DNA of 64,000 bases, from assembly GCA_900315305.1 (NCBI GenBank), contig OMYS01000003.1, positions 26,588 through 90,587 on the forward strand, written 5' to 3'. Under the pieces are notes generated by a model. It was not told the origin of the DNA. It saw nothing but the letters and a program-made list of their open reading frames with translations, and made no database searches. Shown here in pieces: positions 33,095 through 39,811 of this stretch; the first letter of the stretch is position 1, and the number at the start of each line of letters is the position of its first letter. The position numbers and the translations under genes were made by a program. The stretch is from an uncultured Eubacteriales bacterium. GTDB taxonomy: Bacteria > Bacillota > Clostridia > Lachnospirales > Lachnospiraceae.

Positions 33095-34888
33095 ATGGCT
33101 TTTGATGGCATCACAACGGCAGCGGTCGTCCGGGAGCTCTCCGATTCTCTCACGGGCGGCGGAATCAGCCGCATTGTCCAGACGGAGAAGGACGAGCTGC
33201 AGCTGCTGATCAAAAATAATAAGAAACAGTACATTTTATTTATGAGCGCCAATGCGTCTCTCCCGCTCATTTATCTGAGTGACGAGAAGAAGGAGGCGCC
33301 GATCACGGCCCCGAATTTCTGCATGCTGCTCCGGAAGCACATCCAGGGCGGCCAGATCACGGCTGTCACGCAGCCGGGCCTCGAGCGCGTCGTCATTTTC
33401 GACATCACGCACCGGGACGAGCTCGGTGACCTACGCGAAAAGAAGCTGATTCTTGAGCTCATGGGGAAATACAGCAATATCATTTTCACGGATGAGGACA
33501 ATACGATCATCGACAGCATCAAGCGCGTGCCTGCCAGCATGAGCTCTGTCCGCGAGGTGCTCCCCGGCCGGAAGTGGTTTATTCCGGCACAGAACAAGGC
33601 GGATCCGCTCTCCATCCAAAATGAGGACAGCTTTCTTTTAAAGCTCTCCGGCGGCGCCTCCCCCGATATCGTGAGGGCGCTGTACGGAACCTTCACGGGT
33701 CTCTCGCCGGCAGCGGCCGAGGAGTTCGTCTTCGAGTCCGGCATTGACCCGCGAAAGACCTTCGCGGACCTTGCGCCTTCTGAAAAATCCCGCCTCGCCT
33801 CTGTCTTTCTCGGCCACATGGAGAGAATCCGGAGCGGCTCCTTTACGCCGAATATTGTTCTAAAGGACGGAGTGCCGGTTGAATTCGGCGTCTTCCCCTA
33901 CCGGATGTACGGGGATGAGGAAGCCATTTCCGGGGAAAGGTACGCTGCGGGGCCGGCCGGATATTCATTTTCCTATCCGGATTCTGTCTCGCATATGCTG
34001 CTCTCCTACTACGGGGCAAAGGACCGCGTGACGCGCATGCGGCAGAAATCGGCGGACCTTCGGCATCTGGCTTCGACGGCTCTTGAGCGCACAAACAAAA
34101 AATTCGCCATCCAGCAGAAGCAGCTCGCCTCGACGGCCAAGAAGGACAAGTATCGCATTTACGGGGAAATGCTGAACGCGTACGGATATGAAGCCAAGGA
34201 GGGCGCAAAGTCTCTCGCCTGCCAGAATTACTACACGGGCGAGCCGCTCACCATCCCGCTCGATCCGACGATGACCGCGCAGCAGAACGCGCAGAAATAT
34301 TTTGCGCGCTACGGAAAGCTGAAGCGGACGGAGGAGGCACTTACCGGCCAGATTGCGGAGACGGAGGCGGACCGCGAGCAGCTGGAATCCATTCTCACGT
34401 CCATCGATCTCGCGGAGTCCGAGGCGGACCTTCACCAGATCAGGCGCGAGCTCTCTGATTACGGCTTCGCGCAGAAGAAAGCTGCGGTGAAAAAGGGCGC
34501 GAAGCGGGAATCGAAAGCGGCCCCGTACGAATATCTGTCCTCAGACGGCTTCACGATGTATGTCGGACGGAACAACTACCAGAACGAGGAGCTTGATTTT
34601 AAGATCGCAAATGGCGGCGACTGGTGGTTCCACGTTAAAGGCGCGACGGGTTCTCACGTCATCGTCCGCACGATGGGAAAGGAAGTCCCTGACCGCACAT
34701 TTGAGGAGGCGGGCGCCCTCGCCGCCTGGTATTCCTCGGAGCGGAAGTCACCGAAGGTGGAGGTCGATTACACACAGAGAAGGAACCTGAAAAAGAAAAA
34801 CGGCGGTAAGCCCGGCTTCGTCATCTATCACACAAATTATTCGCTGATGGCAGTCCCCGATATCTCAAAGCTGAAGCGGGTGCGGTGA
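33095..34888 (+). CDS. rqcH: Ribosome quality control factor RqcH (Rqc2/NFACT)
   Basis: A 597-residue NFACT protein that binds 50S subunits carrying obstructed nascent chains and adds C-terminal alanine tails. The NFACT-N domain opens MAFDGITTAAVVRELSD and includes LRKHIQGGQITAV. A helical coiled-coil region spans about 290-440. The NFACT-R domain (about 465-570) contains FTMYVGRNNYQNEELDFK and DWWFHVKGATGSHV. The start is the ATG at 33095 behind AAAGAGGTAAGC. The fibronectin-binding name (FbpA) used for some family members is historical. It is a single-gene unit ended by a terminator at 34.95 kb. Confidence 0.95.
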   Translation: MAFDGITTAAVVRELSDSLTGGGISRIVQTEKDELQLLIKNNKKQYILFMSANASLPLIYLSDEKKEAPITAPNFCMLLRKHIQGGQITAVTQPGLERVVIFDITHRDELGDLREKKLILELMGKYSNIIFTDEDNTIIDSIKRVPASMSSVREVLPGRKWFIPAQNKADPLSIQNEDSFLLKLSGGASPDIVRALYGTFTGLSPAAAEEFVFESGIDPRKTFADLAPSEKSRLASVFLGHMERIRSGSFTPNIVLKDGVPVEFGVFPYRMYGDEEAISGERYAAGPAGYSFSYPDSVSHMLLSYYGAKDRVTRMRQKSADLRHLASTALERTNKKFAIQQKQLASTAKKDKYRIYGEMLNAYGYEAKEGAKSLACQNYYTGEPLTIPLDPTMTAQQNAQKYFARYGKLKRTEEALTGQIAETEADREQLESILTSIDLAESEADLHQIRRELSDYGFAQKKAAVKKGAKRESKAAPYEYLSSDGFTMYVGRNNYQNEELDFKIANGGDWWFHVKGATGSHVIVRTMGKEVPDRTFEEAGALAAWYSSERKSPKVEVDYTQRRNLKKKNGGKPGFVIYHTNYSLMAVPDISKLKRVR

Positions 34889-34894
34889 GCCATA

Positions 34895-34933
34895 GATATT
34901 CAGCACCTTCAAACTCGGAATGCTGAATGGTTA
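34895..34933. repeat. Family A palindromic repeat, copy A3 (short form)
   Basis: GATATTCAGCACC at the left and ATGCTGAATGGTTAC at the right flank a short centre that includes AAACTCGGAA. It starts a few bases after the rqcH stop and is followed by the terminator, the same arrangement as copy A2. Confidence 0.65.
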
Positions 34934-34942
34934 CAAAAGAAG

Positions 34943-34981
34943 GAGCGGCAGAATCCACATGGAATCTGCCGCTCTTTTTTT
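34943..34981. terminator. Terminator between convergent rqcH and leuS
   Basis: A 10-bp perfect stem, GAGCGGCAGA / TCTGCCGCTC, with further inner pairing, followed by seven T on the plus strand. The minus strand is also U-rich (CCTTCTTTTG), so it may serve both genes. Confidence 0.88.
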
Positions 34982-35028
34982 CATTTGTTCATGTACCGTC
35001 AGCCATAAAATGTGCTGGCCCGTGAGCC

Positions 35029-37452
35029 TTATTTCCGGATAACGAAGTTGATGATTCTTCCCGGAACATAGATTTCCTTGACAATGGCGGCATCACCGAT
35101 CTTGTCAGCCACTGCAGCCTTGCCGGCGCTCAGGGCCTCATCCTTCGAAGCCTTGACGGACAGACGGATGACTGCCTTTGTCTTGCCCATGATCTGGACC
35201 GGAATATCCTTCTCATCGTCCGCAGCGAGCTTTGCGTCAGCCTTCGGCCACTCCTGATGGAAGACAGAGTCCGTATGGCCAAGACGCTCCCAGATTTCCT
35301 CACTGATGTGCGGTGCAAATGGAGCAAGAAGACTCACATATGTCCCGATCGTCTCCTTGTCGATGCCGCCTTCCTTCTGCGCGATCTTCTGCATCTGGTT
35401 GTTGTACTCCATAAATTTGGAGACCGCCGTGTTCAGCGCGAACTGGTTGAGACGCATCGTGATGTCCTGAATCAGCTTGTGACGGAGCTTGATCATCTCC
35501 GGGGTCGCCTTTACGTCCGCGTCAATCGAATCGAGCGCGAGGTTCCAGAATTTCTTCAGGAACCGGTTGACTCCGTCGATTCCTCTCTCGTCCCACGCGG
35601 AATCCTGTTCCGGCGGACCGATGAAGAGCTCATAGAGTCTCAGAGAATCACAGCCGTAATCCCGGACCATGTCATCCGGAGAGACAACGTTGCCGAGGGA
35701 CTTTGACATCTTGATGCCCTTCGGTCCGAGAATCATGCCCTGGTTGAACAGTCTCTGGAACGGCTCATCAAAATCAATGACGCCGATGTCATGCAGGAAC
35801 TTCGTGTAGAATCTCGAATACAGCAGGTGAAGGACCGCGTGCTCGACACCGCCGATGTACATATCGACCGGAAGATACTTGTCTGCCTTCTCGCGGCTCA
35901 CAAGCTCCTTGTCGTTATGAACATCCACGTAGCGCAGGAAATACCAGGAAGACCCGGCCCACTGCGGCATGGTATTCGTCTCACGCTTTGCAGGTCCGCC
36001 GCAGCACGGGCAGGTTGTATTGACCCAGCTGTCAATCGCTGCCAGCGGAGATTCGCCTGTGTCGGTCGGCTGATACGACTCGACATCCGGAAGAAGAACC
36101 GGAAGCTGTTCCTCCGGTACCGGCACCGCACCGCATTTCGGGCAGTGAACAATCGGAATCGGTTCGCCCCAGTAGCGCTGTCTCGAGAAGACCCAGTCGC
36201 GAAGCTTGTAGTTGACGGTCTTGCGGCCGATGCCCATCTTCTCAATGAGGAACGGAGCTTCCTTCTTGAGCTTCGAGGATTCCATTCCGTTCCAGTCGCC
36301 GGAATTGATCATGGTGCCGGAAGCCTCTGTATAGGCCTCCTTCATGTCCTTGATTTCCTTCCCGTCCTTCGCAATAACCTGAATGATCGGGAGGCCGAAT
36401 TTCTTTGCAAATGCAAAGTCTCTGTCATCATGGGCCGGTACGCACATGATGGCTCCGGTGCCGTAGTCTGCAAGAACATAGTCGGACAGCCAGATCGGAA
36501 TCTTCTTCCCGTTCAGCGGGTTCACGGCGTAAGCGCCCGTGAAGACACCGGTCTTCTCCTTGTTCTGTACACGCTCGACATTGGATTTGTTGGCGGCATA
36601 TTTGCAATAATCATCGACTGCCTGTGCCTGCTCCGGCGTTGCAATCTTCTTCGCAAGCTCATGCTCCGGAGAAAGGACCATGAAGGTCGCGCCCCAGAGT
36701 GTGTCCGGACGGGTCGTGTAGACCGTGATCTTCTCATCTCTTCCGTCCACCGGGAAATCAACCTCGGCGCCGTAGGAACGTCCGATCCAGTCTCTCTGCA
36801 TTTTCTTGACCTTGTCCGGCCAATCAAGTGTATCGAGACCGTCGAGAAGTCTGTCCGCATACTTTGTAATTCTCAGCATCCACTGACGGAGATTTTTCTT
36901 CGTGACCTCAGTTCCGCAGCGCTCACATTTGCCATCGACAACCTCCTCGTTTGCGAGGACTGCCTTGCAGTGCGGGCACCAGTTCAGAGGCATCTTCTTC
37001 TCATAGGCGAGGCCGTGCTTGAACATCTGGACAAAGATCCACTGCGTCCACTTGTAGAAGGACGGATCTGTCGTATTGAGCTCCATGTCCCAGTCGCGGA
37101 TCGCGCCGATCTGCTTGATCTGACGCTTGATATTCCGGATATTGTTCGCCGTCGAAATTGCCGGATGCTGACCTGTCTTGATCGCGTAGTTCTCAGCCGG
37201 CAGTCCGAACGCGTCCCAGCCCATCGGATGGATGACATAGTGATTGCCGTCCATCATCTTGTAACGCGCCCATACATCGGAAATGACATAGCCTCTCCAA
37301 TGGCCGACATGGAGTCCCGCGCCTGACGGGTACGGAAACATGTCGAGACAATAATACTTCGGCTTCTTCCCGTCATTGATATTGATCGGGTTTTCCTCCC
37401 ATTTTTTCGTCCATTTCTCTTCCACCTCGAGGTGGTTATAGGGAACTGCCAT
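35029..37452 (-). CDS. leuS: Leucyl-tRNA synthetase
   Basis: An 807-residue class I synthetase that charges tRNA-Leu. The HIGH-type motif lies in PYPSGAGLHVGHWRGY (about 37-52). The editing CP1 domain fills about 220-420, with YTTRPDTLWGATFMVLSPEH (threonine-rich discriminator) and VPAHDDRDF. The KMSKS loop lies at about residue 582, in GIKMSKSLGN. A zinc-like site CPKCG…CPCCGG is in the insertion. A C-terminal tRNA-binding domain ends the protein. The length is normal for Firmicutes. It has its own promoter and a leader of about 93 nt, too short for a T-box. Confidence 0.98.
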   Translation of the reverse strand: MAVPYNHLEVEEKWTKKWEENPININDGKKPKYYCLDMFPYPSGAGLHVGHWRGYVISDVWARYKMMDGNHYVIHPMGWDAFGLPAENYAIKTGQHPAISTANNIRNIKRQIKQIGAIRDWDMELNTTDPSFYKWTQWIFVQMFKHGLAYEKKMPLNWCPHCKAVLANEEVVDGKCERCGTEVTKKNLRQWMLRITKYADRLLDGLDTLDWPDKVKKMQRDWIGRSYGAEVDFPVDGRDEKITVYTTRPDTLWGATFMVLSPEHELAKKIATPEQAQAVDDYCKYAANKSNVERVQNKEKTGVFTGAYAVNPLNGKKIPIWLSDYVLADYGTGAIMCVPAHDDRDFAFAKKFGLPIIQVIAKDGKEIKDMKEAYTEASGTMINSGDWNGMESSKLKKEAPFLIEKMGIGRKTVNYKLRDWVFSRQRYWGEPIPIVHCPKCGAVPVPEEQLPVLLPDVESYQPTDTGESPLAAIDSWVNTTCPCCGGPAKRETNTMPQWAGSSWYFLRYVDVHNDKELVSREKADKYLPVDMYIGGVEHAVLHLLYSRFYTKFLHDIGVIDFDEPFQRLFNQGMILGPKGIKMSKSLGNVVSPDDMVRDYGCDSLRLYELFIGPPEQDSAWDERGIDGVNRFLKKFWNLALDSIDADVKATPEMIKLRHKLIQDITMRLNQFALNTAVSKFMEYNNQMQKIAQKEGGIDKETIGTYVSLLAPFAPHISEEIWERLGHTDSVFHQEWPKADAKLAADDEKDIPVQIMGKTKAVIRLSVKASKDEALSAGKAAVADKIGDAAIVKEIYVPGRIINFVIRK

Positions 37453-37501
37453 ATAATGCCTCCTTGCTAAGTCTAAGGCGGCTGCGCGTTCCTCCGCTTT
37501 T

Positions 37502-37580
37502 CATTTTCATGCGGAAAATGCATACAGACACCATTGTTCTCACGAGTGTTAATTCTATGGGTTCTGCCAGTATTTGTCAA
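37502..37580 (-). promoter_or_regulatory. Promoter and leader hairpin of leuS
   Basis: Minus strand: TTGACA (37575-37580), 17 nt, TAGAAT (37552-37557), start near 37545. The leader holds a 7-bp palindrome (CATTTTC-ATGCG-GAAAATG, 37502-37520). No T-box sequence (AGGGTGGNACCGCG) is present. Confidence 0.65.
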
Positions 37581-37606
37581 GAAAATCGGGTGTCTCTTAC
37601 AGGCCG

Positions 37607-37655
37607 TCATATTCTCCTGTTTCCCAGGAAGGCTGCGCGCAAAGGCCAGTGCCGC
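37607..37655. repeat. Diverged duplicate of the pgeF 3' end
   Basis: CATATTCTCCTGTTTCCCAGG and AAGGCTGCGCGCAAAGGCC repeat the adjacent pgeF terminus (CATTCTCCTGATTCC and AAGGAAAGCTGCGCAGAG, 37673-37720) in direct orientation at about 66 bp offset. It is non-coding now and sits just past the pgeF stop. Confidence 0.6.
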
Positions 37656-37671
37656 CGGACTGGAGGCCGCG

Positions 37672-38502
37672 TTACATTCTCCTGATTCCAAGGAAAGCTG
37701 CGCAGAGTCCGCGCTTTCCGTGCGACGCGCGATGCGAGAACAGAAGCTCCGGATTGCAGCAGGTGCAGATGCCCGGCATCGTGATGTTCTCCCGCGGCAC
37801 GCCTGCGTCCACCAGGATCTGACGGTTTGCCTCCTGAAGATTGAGCAGGTATTTTCCGTCCGGCTTCTCTTTGCTGAATTGCTCCGGAAACTGTTTGGCG
37901 ACCTCACGGCTCACCTCGTAGCAGTCCTCGCAGATGGAGGGACCGATAGCCGCGAGAAGATCCGCGGGGTTTGTTCCGAATTCCTTCTGCATGCGCTCTA
38001 CAGTGACCTGTCCCATCCGGGCCGCAGTGCCCCGCCATCCCGAGTGAGACAGCCCGATCGCATGATGAACGGGATCAACAAAATAGAGCGGCACGCAGTC
38101 TGCAAATACGGTGACCAAAGTGCAGCCGGGTTCATTTGTGACGAGACCATCGACATCGTCCCAGCCGACCGGCCTGGTCACGCCTCTGCCCCGGTCAGCT
38201 TCTGTCACGCGGCGCACATTTGTCGTGTGCGTCTGTTTTGATAAGACCAAATCATCCATATTAAGGCCGACTGCTTCAGAAAAAATCTTATAGTTTTCTT
38301 TGACGGTTTCCGGATCATCCCCGCGATTAAAGCCGAGGTTCATGCTTGCCAAGTACCCTTTGCTGATGCCCCCTAAGCGGGTGCTGAATGCGTTCTGAAT
38401 CCAGTCCTCTCTGTCAAATGCAGGGACAGTCAGGTATGCGACATCGCCCTGCTTATGAAGCTGAAAGCCATTGTGATCCTTCCATTTGATTTTGATATTC
38501 AT
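37672..38502 (-). CDS. pgeF: Peptidoglycan editing factor PgeF / YfiH-type multicopper polyphenol oxidase family
   Basis: A 276-residue member of the YfiH/LACC1 (DUF152) family. The metal or active-site signatures are present: FSTRLGGISKGYLASMNLG (about 39-57), TVFADCVPLYFVDP (Cys, about 130) and GLSHSGWRGTAARMG (His, about 150). A late CCNPELLFSHRASHGKRG carries further Cys/His. The family is described as a purine nucleoside phosphorylase/adenosine deaminase or as a peptidoglycan editing factor. I start at the ATG at 38502; a longer reading would begin with TTG at the predicted transcription start. Its 3' end is partly duplicated downstream. Confidence 0.9.
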   Translation of the reverse strand: MNIKIKWKDHNGFQLHKQGDVAYLTVPAFDREDWIQNAFSTRLGGISKGYLASMNLGFNRGDDPETVKENYKIFSEAVGLNMDDLVLSKQTHTTNVRRVTEADRGRGVTRPVGWDDVDGLVTNEPGCTLVTVFADCVPLYFVDPVHHAIGLSHSGWRGTAARMGQVTVERMQKEFGTNPADLLAAIGPSICEDCYEVSREVAKQFPEQFSKEKPDGKYLLNLQEANRQILVDAGVPRENITMPGICTCCNPELLFSHRASHGKRGLCAAFLGIRRM

Positions 38503-38562
38503 AGAATTAAAGTTGTTTCCTTTTGTTTTTGGCAGATGTATTAGTTTCTCGTACAAGGAAGA

Positions 38563-38568
38563 ATTATA
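38563..38568 (-). promoter_or_regulatory. -10 element of pgeF promoter
   Basis: Minus-strand TATAAT. The matching -35 (GCCACA region near 38587-38592) is weak. Leader about 54 nt. Confidence 0.5.
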
Positions 38569-38717
38569 ACAGAAATTTGTATGTTGTGTGGCTGTGTATG
38601 TTGTTGGTGGTTGGTCTTGTATCTTCGGATTAATGTTTTGGTTGATTTTTAGTTATTTAAAATTGCGCATATATTTTTGTATTTATTTTTTATTGCTGTT
38701 TTTCACACTTAATCCCA

Positions 38718-38946
38718 TTACCGTTCACACGCCATCAGACCTCGGTGAACGGTCAGCGATATCAGGAGCGGTGAGGGCGTTATACATTGTTCTCAGATCT
38801 CCTCTGCATTGAAGGCACGGAGGAGTCCGAAGATCACCCTGAGCCGCTGTGTCAGCGGCGAAGGGAAGCTGAGAAGGACGGAGTCTGCCCGATACCGCCC
38901 TGATATTCGCGACCGCATGCGACTTTGGATGGCGTGTGAGCAGTAA
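38718..38946. repeat. Family B element, full copy B1 with terminal inverted repeats
   Basis: A 229-bp non-coding element. The outer 19 bp match in inverted orientation at 17 of 19 positions (TTACCGTTCACACGCCATC at the left; TTACTGCTCACACGCCATC as the complement of the right). Weaker similarity continues inward for about 60 bp (…GGTCAGCGATATCAGGAGCGG against GGTCGCGAATATCAGGGCGG). The core (about 38819-38890) is almost identical to copy B2 and can fold as GCCGCTG-TGT-CAGCGGC inside a CCCT/AGGG stem. No clear target-site duplication is seen. Confidence 0.85.
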
Positions 38947-38986
38947 CCTATTCTCTCTTTCCGTGAAAGTTATATTTTCTGTCCGA

Positions 38987-39015
38987 TTGCCTCCGCTTCC
39001 ATGAAATGGTAAAAT
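38987..39015 (+). promoter_or_regulatory. Promoter of the dgkA-phasin-kinase unit
   Basis: Plus strand: TTGCCT (38987-38992), 17 nt, TAAAAT (39010-39015). Start near 39022, leader about 40 nt including GGGAAAGGGAG as a ribosome binding site. Confidence 0.65.
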
Positions 39016-39062
39016 AAGATTAAAAACAGGAAGCTGATTCCGGGAAAGGGAGCAGATCATCA

Positions 39063-39425
39063 ATGAAAAAGCAGCCTCTTTACAAGAGCTTCGGACATGC
39101 ATTTCAGGGAATTTTTGCAACGGTCAGAAAAGAACGGAACATCAAGATCCATCTGACTGTCATGGCCCTGGTGATCATTGCCGGCGCACTGCTTGGTCTT
39201 TCCGTGACCGAATGGTGCATCTGCACTCTCCTCTTCGGCCTTGTGATCAGTCTTGAGCTCGTGAACACAGCTGTCGAGGCTGCCGTTGATCTTGCGACGG
39301 ACAAGTGGCATCCTCTTGCGAAGCTTGCAAAGGATGCGACCGCAGGTGCGGTCCTGGTATCCGCCATGGCCGCTGCTGTGATCGGGCTCATCATTTTCAT
39401 TCCGAAGCTTGCTGCTCTCTTCTGA
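39063..39425 (+). CDS. dgkA: Undecaprenol/diacylglycerol kinase DgkA
   Basis: A 120-residue membrane kinase. In Gram-positives this family mainly phosphorylates undecaprenol to feed the wall-synthesis lipid carrier pool. The motif GLVISLELVNTAVEAAVDL (about 59-77) holds the catalytic Glu and the Asn, and KDATAGAVLVSAM follows at about residue 89. There are three predicted membrane helices. The N-terminal SFGHAFQGIFATVRKERNIKIH is typical of the family. It starts a three-gene plus-strand group with a phasin-like gene and an ABC1-type kinase. Confidence 0.95.
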   Translation: MKKQPLYKSFGHAFQGIFATVRKERNIKIHLTVMALVIIAGALLGLSVTEWCICTLLFGLVISLELVNTAVEAAVDLATDKWHPLAKLAKDATAGAVLVSAMAAAVIGLIIFIPKLAALF

Positions 39426-39475
39426 GCTTCCCCGGAGCGCGTGTCTGCCTGTAAAACCAAAAGGAGGAAAAGACT

Positions 39476-39811
39476 ATGGCAAATATTCTTGAAGATGAAG
39501 TAAAGAAGATTTTTCTTCTCGGAATCGGAGCTGCCGCGACGACAGCCGAGAAATCAAAGGCGCTCGTCGATGACCTTGTAAAGAAGGGTGAAATCACAGT
39601 CGAGGAGGGAAAAACTCTCAACCAGGAGCTGAAGCACAAAATGAATGAAAAGAAGGCGGAGGCTGCCGACAAGGCAGAAAAAGCTGAAGAGCCGGCTGAC
39701 AAGAAGGAAGCTGACAAGACCGTCACAGATGCAGAGGTTACTGATTTTCTTTCCAAGCTCTCTCCCGAGCAGCTTGCAGCACTTAAGGAGCAGGTAAATA
39801 AAGCCGACTGA
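39476..39811 (+). CDS. Phasin-like small helical protein
   Basis: A 111-residue, highly charged, helical protein. Residues about 1-60 (IKK/ILEDEVKKIFLLGIGAAATTAEKSK… KKGEITVEEGKTLNQEL) resemble the phasin-like/PhaF-related family that often sits beside ABC1 kinases in Clostridia. The middle is an alanine/lysine/glutamate-rich stretch (about 58-88), and the C-terminal segment is FLSKLSPEQLAALKEQV. It has an AAAAGGAGG ribosome binding site. Its stop overlaps the start of the kinase gene by one base (TGATG), indicating coupled expression. No polyhydroxyalkanoate genes are nearby, so a granule role is not implied. Confidence 0.75.
   Translation: MANILEDEVKKIFLLGIGAAATTAEKSKALVDDLVKKGEITVEEGKTLNQELKHKMNEKKAEAADKAEKAEEPADKKEADKTVTDAEVTDFLSKLSPEQLAALKEQVNKAD

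Larger units (their letters stand above)
38503..39062. other. 560-bp intergenic region: AT-rich segment, full family B element and two promoters
   Basis: From pgeF outward: pgeF leader with a TATAAT -10 on the minus strand (38563-38568); a T-rich stretch (about 38570-38716) clearly poorer in G+C than its surroundings; the 229-bp family B element (38718-38946); then a plus-strand promoter for dgkA (38987-39015). I found no convincing gene. A hydrophobic reading frame across the T-rich part has no ribosome binding site and runs into the repeat. Confidence 0.8.

Noticed and set aside
35791..37326. A 511-codon plus-strand open frame opposite leuS
   Set aside because: leuS on the other strand has all synthetase motifs; the antisense translation shows no recognisable features.
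37453..37580. T-box riboswitch upstream of leuS
   Set aside because: The mapped promoter leaves only about 93 nt of leader, and the conserved AGGGTGGNACCGCG sequence is not there.
38588..38812. Small hydrophobic protein in the T-rich spacer before element B1
   Set aside because: No ribosome binding site, and the frame continues into the repeat; hydrophobicity follows from the T-rich composition.
38819..38890. Hammerhead ribozyme in the family B core (CTGA … GAA around a hairpin)
   Set aside because: The invariant CUGANGA box is incomplete (CTGAGCC), and the third stem and cleavage site cannot be placed.
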